DNA from: Roseitalea sp.
GTDB taxonomy: Bacteria; Pseudomonadota; Alphaproteobacteria; Rhizobiales; Rhizobiaceae
Assembly (NCBI GenBank): GCA_017642895.1
Contig: JAEPON010000016.1
Span: 17,970-81,969 of the forward strand
DNA length: 64,000 nt
Reading direction: 5' to 3'
The position numbers and the translations under genes are program-made. Positions 45,133-53,860 of the stretch are shown in pieces. The first letter of the stretch is position 1, and each line of letters begins with the position of its first letter. The notes beneath the pieces are model-generated. The model was given only the letters and a program-made list of their open reading frames with translations. It searched no databases and was not told the origin of the DNA.

Positions 45133-45747
45133 ATGCCGAAGCTCTCCGAACAACCGCTGGTGCACCCAGCCGCGCGCGTCACCGGCTCGACGCTCGGCCG
45201 CTACACCGAGATCGACGAGGGCTGCGTCGTCACCGACTGCGAGATCGGAGACTATTCCTATCTCATTCGCCAGACCGAAGCGTGGTGCGCCACCATCGGC
45301 AAGTTCGCCAACATTGCCAGCCATGTGCGCATCAATGCGACCAACCATCCGACCTGGCGGGCGACCCAACACCATTTCACCTACCGCGCCGGCGACTATT
45401 TTGGCGATGCGGACAATGAACCCGCATTCTTTGCCTGGCGCCGCGACCACCGGGTCGTTATCGGCCACGATGTGTGGATCGGCCACGGCGCCATCGTCCT
45501 TCCCGGCGTCACGATCGGCAATGGCGCGGTGATCGGCTCGGGCGCGGTCGTCACAAAAGAGGTGGCTCCCTACACAATTGTCGGGGGTGTTCCAGCCAGG
45601 CCGATCCGCGACCGGTTCGATCCGAGCATCGCAGAACGCATGGAAAAACTGGCCTGGTGGGACTGGAGCCACGCCGATCTGCGTGCCGCGCTCGAGGACT
45701 TCCGAACACTCGATGCCGGCGCATTTCTGGCCCGACATGGCGGCTGA
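45133..45747 (+). CDS. Hexapeptide-repeat acetyltransferase of the phosphonate cluster (CatB-related)
   Basis: A 204-residue left-handed beta-helix transferase. Hexapeptide repeats run through VHPAARVTGSTLGRYTEIDEGCVVTDCEIGDYSYL and VVIGHDVWIGHGAIVLPGVTIGNGAVIGSGAVVTKEVAPYTIVGGVPARPIRDRF. It resembles the phosphonate-cluster acyltransferase subfamily related to chloramphenicol acetyltransferase CatB. Genes of this type are common in C-P lyase clusters. The likely role is acetylation of an aminophosphonate or intermediate, as PhnO does with a different fold; this is inference. Confidence 0.88.
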   Translation: MPKLSEQPLVHPAARVTGSTLGRYTEIDEGCVVTDCEIGDYSYLIRQTEAWCATIGKFANIASHVRINATNHPTWRATQHHFTYRAGDYFGDADNEPAFFAWRRDHRVVIGHDVWIGHGAIVLPGVTIGNGAVIGSGAVVTKEVAPYTIVGGVPARPIRDRFDPSIAERMEKLAWWDWSHADLRAALEDFRTLDAGAFLARHGG

Positions 45748-45771
45748 CACAGGTCGTTTTGCGGTTGTGGA

Positions 45772-45800
45772 CTGTTACACAACTGACACCGAACTGACAT
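45772..45800 (+). promoter_or_regulatory. Pho box upstream of phnC (three heptamers)
   Basis: CTGTTAC, CTGACAC and CTGACAT recur with exactly 11-bp spacing, the arrangement of PhoB sites. The run begins 24 bp after the acetyltransferase stop and ends 63 bp before phnC. It suggests that the transporter genes have their own PhoB-dependent promoter. Confidence 0.7.
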
Positions 45801-45863
45801 TGGACATTCACATCGGCCCGATACGCCGCGAAACGTGTGCGGTTGCGAAAAGGTGCGCTGCGA

Positions 45864-46700
45864 ATGCTCGAAATCAGCCAGGTAACCCGTCGTTTCGGGA
45901 CCAACGTCGCCGTCGACAATGTGACGATCGACATCCCCGAAGGGCAAATGGTGGGCGTCATCGGCGCGTCCGGCGCAGGCAAGTCGACGCTGCTGCGCAT
46001 GATCAACCGGCTGATCGACACGACCGAGGGCAACATCGTCTTTTCCGGCACGAACGTGTCGGCCCTGCGCGGACAAAAGCTGCGCAACTGGCAGCGTGAC
46101 TGCGCCATGATCTTCCAGCAGTTCAATCTGGTGCCGCGTCTGGACGTTTTGACCAATGTGATGCTCGGGCGGCTCAACCACCGTTCTTCGGTGGCGAGCC
46201 TTTTGAACATCTTCTCCGACCAGGAGCGCGCCATGGCGATCGCCGCGCTCGAGCGGCTGGGCATCGAACGCGCGGCGATGCAGCGCGCCGGGACGCTGTC
46301 CGGCGGCCAGCAGCAGCGTGTGGCGATCGCCCGTGCCCTCATGCAACAGCCCAAGGTCATTCTCGCCGACGAGCCGATCGCGTCGCTCGATCCACGCAAC
46401 GCGCAGATCGTCATGCAGTCGCTGCGCGACATCAACCGCAATGACGGCATCACCGTCGTCACCAACCTGCACACGCTCGACACCGCTCGCGCCTTCTGTG
46501 AACGCATCATCGGCATGCAGGCCGGCAAGGTCGTGTTTGACGGCGGACCGAACGACCTGACCGAGGCCGCGGCCCGCTTGATCTACGGTGCGGACGGGCT
46601 CGAAGAGGCGTTCTCCGAGGCCGTCACATCGACCAGCCTCGCGCCCGCAACGCCCGCACGCGCCAAGCAAACCAAGGAACCGGCGCTGGTTGGCGCCTGA
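45864..46700 (+). CDS. phnC: Phosphonate ABC transporter ATP-binding protein PhnC
   Basis: A 278-residue ATPase that drives uptake with PhnD and PhnE. Walker A is GASGAGKSTLLRMI, the signature LSGGQQQRVAIARAL, and Walker B ILADEPIASLDP; the switch His is in VTNLHTLDTA. The C-terminal 25 residues are Ala/Thr/Pro-rich. The ATG at 45864 (MLEISQVTRRFG) gives the family length; an in-frame codon at 45837 is less likely. Confidence 0.95.
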   Translation: MLEISQVTRRFGTNVAVDNVTIDIPEGQMVGVIGASGAGKSTLLRMINRLIDTTEGNIVFSGTNVSALRGQKLRNWQRDCAMIFQQFNLVPRLDVLTNVMLGRLNHRSSVASLLNIFSDQERAMAIAALERLGIERAAMQRAGTLSGGQQQRVAIARALMQQPKVILADEPIASLDPRNAQIVMQSLRDINRNDGITVVTNLHTLDTARAFCERIIGMQAGKVVFDGGPNDLTEAAARLIYGADGLEEAFSEAVTSTSLAPATPARAKQTKEPALVGA

Positions 46701-46709
46701 CAGGTTTAG

Positions 46710-46738
46710 CCGCTCGCCGGGCCGGACGGGCGGTTTTT
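46710..46738 (+). terminator. Possible terminator or attenuator between phnC and phnD
   Basis: A GC-rich hairpin (CCGCTCG pairing with CGGGCGG, one G-U pair) followed by five T residues lies 10 bp after phnC. It could reduce read-through into phnD, or mark a separate promoter for phnD. Confidence 0.5.
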
Positions 46739-46797
46739 GTTTCAACACGGCCAAACGGGCCATGCCCGATCTTCATGCCACTTCCGGGAGACCAAAC

Positions 46798-47697
46798 ATG
46801 CTGAAGAAAACCCTGCTCGCGACCGCTGCCGTCGCTCTCGTCACCACCGGCGCCCATGCGCAGGACGTGTTCCGCGTCGGCATTCTTGGCGGCGAAAACG
46901 AAGCCGACCGTCTGCGCAACAACCAGTGCCTGATCGACCTTCTGCCCGAAGCAATCGGTGTCAACGAAGTTCAGCTTTTCCCCGCCGCCGACTATGACGG
47001 CGTCGTGCAGGGCCTGCTTGGCGGCACGCTCGACTATGCCGAACTGGGCGCCTCGGCCTATGCCAAGGTCTATCTCGAAGACCCTGAAGCGGTCGATCCG
47101 GTCCTGACGACCCAGCAGGTCGACGGCGCCACCGGCTATTATTCGATCATGCTGGCCCGCAAGGATTCGGGCATCGAATCGATCGAGGACGCGCAGGGCA
47201 AACGGCTTGGCTTTGCCGATCCGGACTCCACCTCCGGCTTCCTTGTCCCCTCCGTCGCCCTGCCGGCGCAGCTCGGCATGCCGATCGACGAATATTTCGC
47301 CGAAACCGGCTTCGGCGGCGGCCACGAGAACGGCGTCCTCGAAATGCTCAAGGGCAATTTCGACGTTCAGGTGACCTGGTCGTCCGGTGTCGGTGAATTC
47401 GCCGACGGCTACACGTCCGGCAACATCCGCAAGATGGTCGACAAGGGCCTTCTGGACATGGACGAGGTCAACGAAGTGTGGCGTTCGCCGCTCATCCCGA
47501 ACGGCCCGATCGTCGTCTCCAACCAGCTCGATCAGGACGTTCGCGCCAGGTTCATCGAGTTTTTCAAGGCCATGCCCGAGAACCATCCGGACTGCTTCCG
47601 CTCGGTCCAGGGTGGCGACTTTGCCGGCTTCATCGACGTTGACCACTCGTTCTACGAGACCATCGTCGCCGCCCGTAAGTCCAAGATCGGCTCCTAA
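46798..47697 (+). CDS. phnD: Phosphonate ABC transporter substrate-binding protein PhnD
   Basis: A 299-residue periplasmic binding protein with the signal peptide MLKKTLLATAAVALVTTGAHAQ. The mature part shows FRVGILGGENEADRLRNNQCL, GTLDYAELGASAYAKVY and the ligand-loop GFADPDSTSGFLVPSVAL typical of PhnD/type 2 binding proteins. A GGGAG site precedes the ATG. It captures phosphonates, for example 2-aminoethylphosphonate or methylphosphonate, for the permeases encoded next. The strong hairpin after its stop suggests higher expression than the permeases. Confidence 0.95.
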   Translation: MLKKTLLATAAVALVTTGAHAQDVFRVGILGGENEADRLRNNQCLIDLLPEAIGVNEVQLFPAADYDGVVQGLLGGTLDYAELGASAYAKVYLEDPEAVDPVLTTQQVDGATGYYSIMLARKDSGIESIEDAQGKRLGFADPDSTSGFLVPSVALPAQLGMPIDEYFAETGFGGGHENGVLEMLKGNFDVQVTWSSGVGEFADGYTSGNIRKMVDKGLLDMDEVNEVWRSPLIPNGPIVVSNQLDQDVRARFIEFFKAMPENHPDCFRSVQGGDFAGFIDVDHSFYETIVAARKSKIGS

Positions 47698-47716
47698 GCC
47701 CGATTGTCCGAACGCA

Positions 47717-47744
47717 GCGCCGCGTCCCGCAAGGGGCGCGGCGC
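47717..47744 (+). promoter_or_regulatory. mRNA stem-loop between phnD and phnE
   Basis: A 12-bp stem (GCGCCGCGTCCC / GGGGCGCGGCGC, one G-U pair) is closed by a GCAA tetraloop and has no T tract. Such hairpins after binding-protein genes protect the upstream message from 3' decay, giving more binding protein than permease. Confidence 0.65.
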
Positions 47745-47772
47745 GGCCCCCTTTCGCGGACCAGCATTCACC

Positions 47773-48744
47773 ATGGCATCGACCGACCTGCACGATCCCG
47801 ACGCCTATGTCCAAAACGGGCGATATGACGTCGATCGCCACTGGCGTGAGCTTGTCCGCCAGCGCCGGCTCTACACGGCGTTGAGCTTGGGCATCCTGCT
47901 CGTCGCGCTGTTCGCATCCCTGTGGTTCGCCAACGAGACCAATGCCGGCAAGTTCTTCGACCGGCTGCCGCATTTCTTCGATTTTGTCGGCGGCATGATC
48001 CCGCGCGACGGCTGGGAGGTCTGGCGGGCCCTGTTCGACCTTGAGAGCCCTTATTATGACGGCTCGTTCAAATATGATTATCCCGATGGCCGCGTCTATT
48101 TCTGGGGCACCTGGTACATCCCCGAATACATCCACAAGATGGTCGAGACGCTCAACATTGCCATCCTGTCGACCCTGATCGGCTTCATCTTCGGGTTCCT
48201 TCTTTGCTTTCTGGCCGCCACCAACCTGACCACGACCCGCTGGCTGCGCTTTTTCGTGCGCCGCTTCATGGAGTTTCTGCGCGCCTTCCCCGAAATCGTC
48301 ATCGCCGGCTTCTTCCTTGCCATCTTCTCGCTTGGCCCGGTGCCGGCGATCATCGCGGTGTCGATCCACACGATCGGCGCGCTCGGCAAGATGTTCTTCG
48401 AGGTGGTCGAGAACGCCGACATGAAACCCGACGAGGGTCTGCGCGCGGTCGGTGCGAACTGGACCGAACGCGTCTGGTTCGGCATCGTGCCGCAGATCAT
48501 GCCGAATTTTCTCAGCTACACATTGCTGCGGCTTGAGATCAATGTGCGCGCCTCGACCATCATCGGCGCGGTCGGCGCCGGCGGTATCGGTGAGGTGTTG
48601 CGCCTGTCGATCAGCCGCGGCCATGAGGCCAAGACGCTGGCGATCATCCTTCTTCTTTTCGTCACCATCGTCGCCGTCGACCAGCTTTCGGCCTGGCTTC
48701 GCCGCAAGATCGTCGGCGATCAGGCTTTCCAGTTCGGCGCCTAG
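47773..48744 (+). CDS. phnE: Phosphonate ABC transporter permease PhnE (first copy)
   Basis: A 323-residue permease. After an N-terminal cytoplasmic stretch and a first helix (ALSLGILLVALFASLWFA), a periplasmic loop of about 90 residues leads to the BPD_transp_1 core with helices at STLIGFIFGFLLCFLAA, VIAGFFLAIFSLG and LAIILLLFVTIVAVDQ. The ATPase-coupling EAA-type loop is GLRAVGANWTERVWFGIVPQIMPNF. The ATG at 47773 is used because the upstream TTG adds family-unlike residues. It pairs with the second PhnE. Confidence 0.93.
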   Translation: MASTDLHDPDAYVQNGRYDVDRHWRELVRQRRLYTALSLGILLVALFASLWFANETNAGKFFDRLPHFFDFVGGMIPRDGWEVWRALFDLESPYYDGSFKYDYPDGRVYFWGTWYIPEYIHKMVETLNIAILSTLIGFIFGFLLCFLAATNLTTTRWLRFFVRRFMEFLRAFPEIVIAGFFLAIFSLGPVPAIIAVSIHTIGALGKMFFEVVENADMKPDEGLRAVGANWTERVWFGIVPQIMPNFLSYTLLRLEINVRASTIIGAVGAGGIGEVLRLSISRGHEAKTLAIILLLFVTIVAVDQLSAWLRRKIVGDQAFQFGA

Positions 48745-48759
48745 GGGAGATTGCCAGCC

Positions 48760-50295
48760 ATGACGCTGTCCGCACAACCGCTCTCCGCCGCCCAGGTCGA
48801 CGAGATCATCGCGCGCCAGCCCGACGTGTTCCGGCGGCCCTTTCACAAGCGCTTCGCCGCACCGCTGGCGGTTGCCGCGGTGACCGCCTACTGCATCTAC
48901 GCGTTTTGGTTTTTCTCGATCGGCCAGGTCTTTGCCAACGGCAACTGGAACATTGCCGGCACCTATCTGGCCGACTGGGTCTCTTACGAAGTGCGCCCGG
49001 ACATCGAATATCGCGACGGCGAGATCGAGGTGACGTTCCCGCGCTTTTCGCCGCTGGGCGAGAACCCCGATCCCGACTGGATCGAGACTGAACAGGGCAC
49101 CGTCACCGTCATCATCGACCGCCCGACGGACAATTCGGCATCGGCCGCGCCCGCGTCGGGCTCGTTCATGTCGCCCAATTCCGATGCGACATTCACCGCC
49201 GATGACAATGCCCTGGGCGGCGCGGCGCCTGTGGCGGCCGAGGACGCGGTCGTCACCGAAACGCGCTTGGGCATCGCGCGCGCGCTGGTGACGATCAATG
49301 AGCGCGGCACGATCGACGTCACCCCCGATCGCGTCATCGTCACCCGCTACAATGGCTCGCTTGAGGTTCTGATCGACCGCCAGAACGAGCAGGTCCTCGT
49401 GGAGGGTCCGCTGCCCGATTGGGCGACACAGCGCGAACCGGGCGCCAAGGTGTTCGTCGATTTCGGCTTTTATGGACGCGCCGAAATCCGGCACCGCGAG
49501 GTCAAGGTCAACCGCCGTTTCCTGGGTTGGGAGAATTTCGTCTTCGATCCCGCCTCGCCCTATTGGGGTCTCGGCTTCGGTGAGGTCATGGGCAAGGCAT
49601 TCGGCCCGCCGATCGAAGAGGGGCGGTCCAACTTCGGCATCATGTGGGAGAACATCGTCTACAACGCCGAATGGCAGCACGGCGATGTCTGGATCAAGCT
49701 GCTGCAGACCATCGTGATGGCCTTCGTCGGCACGCTCTTTGCCGTCCTTATCGCCTTTCCGCTGTCCTTTGCAGCCGCCCGCAACATCACGCCGAACCGG
49801 TTCGTCAACCAGCTCCTCAAGCGCTTCTTCGATTTCCTGCGCTCGGTCGACATGCTGATCTGGGCCCTGTTCTTCACTCGCGCCTTCGGGCCGGGGCCGC
49901 TGGCCGGCATCTCGGCGATTTTCTTCACCGACACCGGCACGCTGGGCAAACTCTATTCCGAGGCGCTCGAGAACATCGACGACAAGCAGCGCGAAGGCGT
50001 CCGCTCGGTCGGCGCGGGACCCGCAGCCGTTCAGCGCTTTGGCGTCGTGCCGCAAGTGCTGCCCATCTTCGCCAGCCAGGCGCTCTATTTCTGGGAATCC
50101 AACACGCGGTCGGCGACGATCATCGGCGCGGTGGGCGCTGGCGGCATCGGCCTCAAGCTCTGGGAAGCCATGCGCACCAATCAGGACTGGGAAAACGTCT
50201 TTTACATGGTGATCTTGATCCTGATTGTCGTCTTCATCTTCGACAACATCTCCGGCGCGCTGCGCGCCCGGCTGATCGGCCGGCATTCGGGCTGA
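48760..50295 (+). CDS. phnE: Phosphonate ABC transporter permease PhnE (second copy, long extracytoplasmic loop)
   Basis: A 511-residue permease. The first helix (LAVAAVTAYCIYAFWFFSIG) is followed by about 220 residues predicted to lie in the periplasm, including a Ser/Ala/Asp-rich linker around residues 125-165 and beta-rich stretches (RALVTINERGTIDVTPDRVIVTRYNG). The BPD_transp_1 core then begins near residue 325 (VMAFVGTLFAVLIAFPLSFAAA), with the coupling loop GVRSVGAGPAAVQRFGVVPQVLPIF. Rhizobial second PhnE proteins are often long in this way. The ATG at 48760 follows a GGGGAGA site. Confidence 0.92.
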   Translation: MTLSAQPLSAAQVDEIIARQPDVFRRPFHKRFAAPLAVAAVTAYCIYAFWFFSIGQVFANGNWNIAGTYLADWVSYEVRPDIEYRDGEIEVTFPRFSPLGENPDPDWIETEQGTVTVIIDRPTDNSASAAPASGSFMSPNSDATFTADDNALGGAAPVAAEDAVVTETRLGIARALVTINERGTIDVTPDRVIVTRYNGSLEVLIDRQNEQVLVEGPLPDWATQREPGAKVFVDFGFYGRAEIRHREVKVNRRFLGWENFVFDPASPYWGLGFGEVMGKAFGPPIEEGRSNFGIMWENIVYNAEWQHGDVWIKLLQTIVMAFVGTLFAVLIAFPLSFAAARNITPNRFVNQLLKRFFDFLRSVDMLIWALFFTRAFGPGPLAGISAIFFTDTGTLGKLYSEALENIDDKQREGVRSVGAGPAAVQRFGVVPQVLPIFASQALYFWESNTRSATIIGAVGAGGIGLKLWEAMRTNQDWENVFYMVILILIVVFIFDNISGALRARLIGRHSG

Positions 50296-50325
50296 CGTCT
50301 CCGTACGGTTGCCGCCGCGTTGAGA

Positions 50326-50343
50326 CAGTCACGCAAACGTCAC
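50326..50343 (+). promoter_or_regulatory. Candidate Pho box upstream of phnM
   Basis: CAGTCAC-GCAA-ACGTCAC has the heptamer-4-heptamer spacing of a PhoB site with 6/7 and 5/7 matches to CTGTCAC. It lies in the 96-bp gap before phnM. It is weaker than the other two boxes. Confidence 0.4.
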
Positions 50344-50391
50344 AAAGACGGACCATAGGAGAGCCGGCGCGAAAGCGCCGATTCCCCGACA

Positions 50392-51546
50392 ATGAGAAGC
50401 GTGACCATGACGCCGCAAACCGTTCTGACCAATGCCCGCCTCGTTCTCGAAGACCGGATCGTCGATGGCACCATCGTGATCGAGGACGGCGTGATCGCCC
50501 GGATCGACGAGGGCGCGACCGCCCATGGCGAGGATCTGGGCGGCGACTACATCCTGCCCGGCCTGATCGAATTGCACACCGATCACCTCGAGCAGCATTT
50601 CACGCCGCGACCGGGCGTGCGCTGGCCGCTGACCGCGGCCATCCAGGCCCATGATTCGCAGATCGCCGCGTCCGGCATCACCACCGTCTTCGACTGCCTG
50701 CGGCTCGGCTCGGACGAGGAAGGCGGTTTCGAAAAGGGCGAGATGCGTGCCATGTCGGGCGCCATCCAGGAAGCCCAGGCCGAAGGTCGGCTGCGCGCCG
50801 ACCACCGCATCCACCTGCGCTGTGAGGTGTCCGCCGCCGATGTGATGGACCATTTTTCCGAATTCGAGGACGATGACAGCGTCGGCCTGATCTCGCTGAT
50901 GGACCATGCGCCCGGCCAGCGGCAGTTCCAGACGCTCGACCAGTATGAACTCTACTACAAGACCAAGCGCGGCCTCTCCGACGAGGAATTCCGTGCCTTT
51001 GTCGAGCGGCGGCAGATGCAGTCGGCGATCTATTCGGACAAGCACCGGCACGCGCTGGCCGCGATCTGCGCGGCGCGTGGCATCGCCATCGCCAGCCATG
51101 ACGATGCGACGCTCGACCATGTCGAGGAAGCCAAAGGATTCAATGTCACGGTCGCCGAGTTTCCCACGTCGATGATGGCGGCCAAGGCGAGCCATGATGC
51201 CGGCATGGGCGTCTTGATGGGCGCGCCAAACGTGGTGCGCGGCAAGTCGCACTCGGGCAACATCGCGGCGCGCGAACTCGCCCGCGAAGGCGTTCTCGAT
51301 GTCTTGTCGTCCGACTATGTGCCGTTCTCGCTGATCTACGCGCCGTTCGTTCTGGCCGAGGAGATCGATCATATCGAGCTGCCCGCCGCCATCGCCATGG
51401 TCACCGCCAATCCCGCCCGTCAGGTGGGGCTGGATGATCGGGGCCGGCTGGCGCCCGGCCTGCGTGCCGATCTGGTGCGCGTCGGCCGAAAGGACACGAT
51501 CCCCGTCGTGCGCCAGGTCTGGCGCGAGGGTCGCCGGGTCGCCTGA
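50392..51546 (+). CDS. phnM: Alpha-D-ribose 1-methylphosphonate 5-triphosphate diphosphatase PhnM
   Basis: A 384-residue amidohydrolase-superfamily enzyme that removes diphosphate from the ribosyl phosphonate triphosphate before C-P cleavage. Metal-binding motifs are visible: DYILPGLIELHTDHLEQHFTPRPG (HxD variant), the His of SDKHRHAL, and IASHDDATLDHV; the C-terminal LAPGLRADLVRVG closes the composite beta domain. An ATG 15 bp downstream (MTPQTVLTNARL) is a possible alternative start. Its stop overlaps the start of phnN. Confidence 0.95.
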   Translation: MRSVTMTPQTVLTNARLVLEDRIVDGTIVIEDGVIARIDEGATAHGEDLGGDYILPGLIELHTDHLEQHFTPRPGVRWPLTAAIQAHDSQIAASGITTVFDCLRLGSDEEGGFEKGEMRAMSGAIQEAQAEGRLRADHRIHLRCEVSAADVMDHFSEFEDDDSVGLISLMDHAPGQRQFQTLDQYELYYKTKRGLSDEEFRAFVERRQMQSAIYSDKHRHALAAICAARGIAIASHDDATLDHVEEAKGFNVTVAEFPTSMMAAKASHDAGMGVLMGAPNVVRGKSHSGNIAARELAREGVLDVLSSDYVPFSLIYAPFVLAEEIDHIELPAAIAMVTANPARQVGLDDRGRLAPGLRADLVRVGRKDTIPVVRQVWREGRRVA

Positions 51547-52160
51547 TGGCCGCGTCCTCCGACCTTGTGACCGGGACGCTGTTCGCCGTCGTCGGGCGCA
51601 GCGGCGCTGGCAAGGACAGTGTCATGAACTATGCGCGTGCGGCGCTTGCCGGCGACGACGGCGTCCTGTTCGTGCGCCGCGTCATCAGCCGCCCCGCCGA
51701 CAGTCAGGGCGAGGACCATGAACCGGTGACCGGGGACCAGTTTCGCCGACAGCTCGCCGAAGGCGCGTTCTGCGCCGCATGGGACGCGCACGGGCTGCAC
51801 TACGGCATCCCGATGCATGTGCTCGATCATGTCGGGGCGGGGGGCATTGCCATCGTCAACGGATCGCGCCAGGCGCTTGATCGGCTGTTCGACCGGTTCG
51901 CCCATATTCAGGTGGTCGAGATCGTCGCCGCCCCAGACGTGATCGCCGCGCGCCTCGCCGCGCGCGGGCGCGAGACCAATGAGGAGATCGCTGCGCGCCT
52001 TCGCCGTTCCGTGCCTGCCTATCGTGGCGCAGATGCGGCGATCGCCATCGACAATAGCGGCCCGCTGGCCGTCGCCGGCGACGCCTTGGTCGGCCTTATT
52101 GGCGCGCGGCTCTCGGGCACTGTTGCACGGCCGCGCGCGGCCTTGACGAATCCGGACTGA
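51546..52160 (+). CDS. phnN: Ribose 1,5-bisphosphate phosphokinase PhnN
   Basis: A 204-residue guanylate-kinase-like enzyme that makes PRPP from ribose 1,5-bisphosphate, the end product of the C-P lyase route. The P-loop is FAVVGRSGAGKDSVMNYAR near residue 15; VRRVISRPADSQGEDHEPVT and GGIAIVNGSRQALDRL are family-typical. It overlaps phnM by one base and is the last recognised phn gene. PhnP, which makes its substrate, is not in the window. Confidence 0.94.
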   Translation: MAASSDLVTGTLFAVVGRSGAGKDSVMNYARAALAGDDGVLFVRRVISRPADSQGEDHEPVTGDQFRRQLAEGAFCAAWDAHGLHYGIPMHVLDHVGAGGIAIVNGSRQALDRLFDRFAHIQVVEIVAAPDVIAARLAARGRETNEEIAARLRRSVPAYRGADAAIAIDNSGPLAVAGDALVGLIGARLSGTVARPRAALTNPD

Positions 52161-52206
52161 ACGCACACACCATCCCCGGCAACGCAATACGGATCGGGGT
52201 GGCGAC

Positions 52207-53844
52207 ATGGGCAAATCCGGCGGACGACTGGTCGTCGATGCGCTGGTCGAAAACGGCGTGACGCAAATCTTCGCCGTGCCCGGCGAAAGCTATCTGCCTG
52301 TGCTCGACGCGCTGCACGATGTGCCCCAGATCCGGTTGACGATCGCCCGTCAGGAAGGCGGCGCGGCGATGATGGCCGATGCCCATGCCAAGCTGACGGG
52401 CCGCCCCGGCATTTGCCTTGTGACGCGCGGGCCGGGCGCCGCCAACGCCTATGCCGGCGTGCATGTCGCCGCCCAGGATTCAACGCCGATGATCCTGCTC
52501 ATGGGTCAGGTGGCGCGCGGCGACACGGGCCGCGAGGCGTTCCAGGAGGTCGATGTGAAGGCGATGTTCGGCGATCAGGTCAAATGGGCGGCCGAGGTCA
52601 ATCAGACCAAACGCCTGCCCGAATATCTGGCGCGGGCCTTTTCCGTCGCGCAATCCGGCCGGCCCGGCCCTGTGGTTCTGGCACTGCCCGAGGACATCCT
52701 GTCCGGCACGGCGGACGTGGCTGCCGCGCCGGCGTCACGGGCCGTCAGTGCGCACCCCGATCCCGGCGCGGTCAAGCGCTTCGGCGATCTGCTTGGCGCG
52801 GCCGAACGGCCGCTTGTCATCGCCGGTGGGCCGGGCTGGGATGCCGAGCTGGTCGACCGCTTCGTTGCCTTTGCCGAGCGCTGGGCATTGCCGGTATGCT
52901 GTGCGTTCCGGGCGCAGGACCGGTTTCCAAACACCCACGCCAACTATGCCGGCGACGCCGGCCTTGGCATCAATCCGGCGCTCGCCGATGCGATCCGCGA
53001 CAGCGATCTGGCCGTTGCACTTGGCGCGCGCCTCGGCGATTGCACCACGTCCGGCTACACGCTGTTCGATGTGCCGGTGCCGAAACAGACGTTGGTCCAC
53101 ATCCATCCCGAGCCGGACGAGTTGGGCCATGTGTTCCAGCCGGCCCTGCCGATCGCCGCCTCGGTCGGCGCGTTCCTGGCCGCTGCCGATGCGCTCGAGG
53201 CGCCATCCAGACCGACATGGAAAGGATGGACCGTCGACATCAATGCGGCCTATCGCGACTGGACCGATCAGGCCACGGCCATGCCCGGCGCGGTCAATCT
53301 GGGCGAGGTGATCATCTGGTTGCGCGAGAATTTGGCCGACGATGCCATCATCACCAACGGCGCCGGCAACTACGCCGCATGGCTGCACCGTTTCTACCGG
53401 CATAGCGCCTACCGCACGCAGATGGCGCCGACCTCCGGCTCGATGGGCTACGGCCTGCCGGCCGCGGTTGCCGCCAAGCTTGCCGCGCCCGACCGCACCG
53501 TGATTGCGCTGGCTGGCGATGGATGCTTGCAAATGACCATCCAGGAACTGGGCACGGTGGCGCAGGAGGAGCTCGGCATCATCGTGCTCGTCGTCAACAA
53601 TTCCATGTACGGCACGATCCGAATGCATCAGGAGATGCACTATCCCGGGCGCGTCTCCGGAACGTCATTGGCAAACCCCGATTTCGTCGCTCTGGCGCGG
53701 GCCTACGGGCTTGAGGCCGAGCGCGTCACCGAAACCGGTCAATTCGCGCCGGCGATGCAGCGCGCTCTTGCGTCGAACCGCGCCAGCCTGATCGAGATCG
53801 TCACCGACCCGCGCGCGCTGAGCCCGACCCGCAGTCTCGACTGA
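52207..53844 (+). CDS. Thiamine-diphosphate-dependent enzyme (acetolactate synthase-like)
   Basis: A 545-residue protein with the three-domain layout of acetolactate synthase/pyruvate decarboxylase enzymes. The N-terminal PYR domain has ARQEGGAAMMADAHAKLTGRPG with the catalytic Glu; the central domain has RPLVIAGGPGWDAELV; the C-terminal PP domain has ALAGDGCLQMTIQELGTV and VVNNSMYGTIRMHQ (GDG...NN). It starts 46 bp after phnN on the same strand and may be co-transcribed. Phosphonopyruvate decarboxylases are shorter and differently arranged, so the substrate is open: a 2-keto acid is expected. Confidence 0.88.
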   Translation: MGKSGGRLVVDALVENGVTQIFAVPGESYLPVLDALHDVPQIRLTIARQEGGAAMMADAHAKLTGRPGICLVTRGPGAANAYAGVHVAAQDSTPMILLMGQVARGDTGREAFQEVDVKAMFGDQVKWAAEVNQTKRLPEYLARAFSVAQSGRPGPVVLALPEDILSGTADVAAAPASRAVSAHPDPGAVKRFGDLLGAAERPLVIAGGPGWDAELVDRFVAFAERWALPVCCAFRAQDRFPNTHANYAGDAGLGINPALADAIRDSDLAVALGARLGDCTTSGYTLFDVPVPKQTLVHIHPEPDELGHVFQPALPIAASVGAFLAAADALEAPSRPTWKGWTVDINAAYRDWTDQATAMPGAVNLGEVIIWLRENLADDAIITNGAGNYAAWLHRFYRHSAYRTQMAPTSGSMGYGLPAAVAAKLAAPDRTVIALAGDGCLQMTIQELGTVAQEELGIIVLVVNNSMYGTIRMHQEMHYPGRVSGTSLANPDFVALARAYGLEAERVTETGQFAPAMQRALASNRASLIEIVTDPRALSPTRSLD

Positions 53845-53860
53845 TCAGAAAAACGGTACA

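Noticed and set aside
46624..50286. Very long open frame (about 1220 codons) on the minus strand across phnC-phnD-phnE
   Set aside because: It is antisense to well-supported transporter genes; the translation is biased in Asp, Arg, His and Gly and has no domain features. Long antisense frames are expected in GC-rich DNA.
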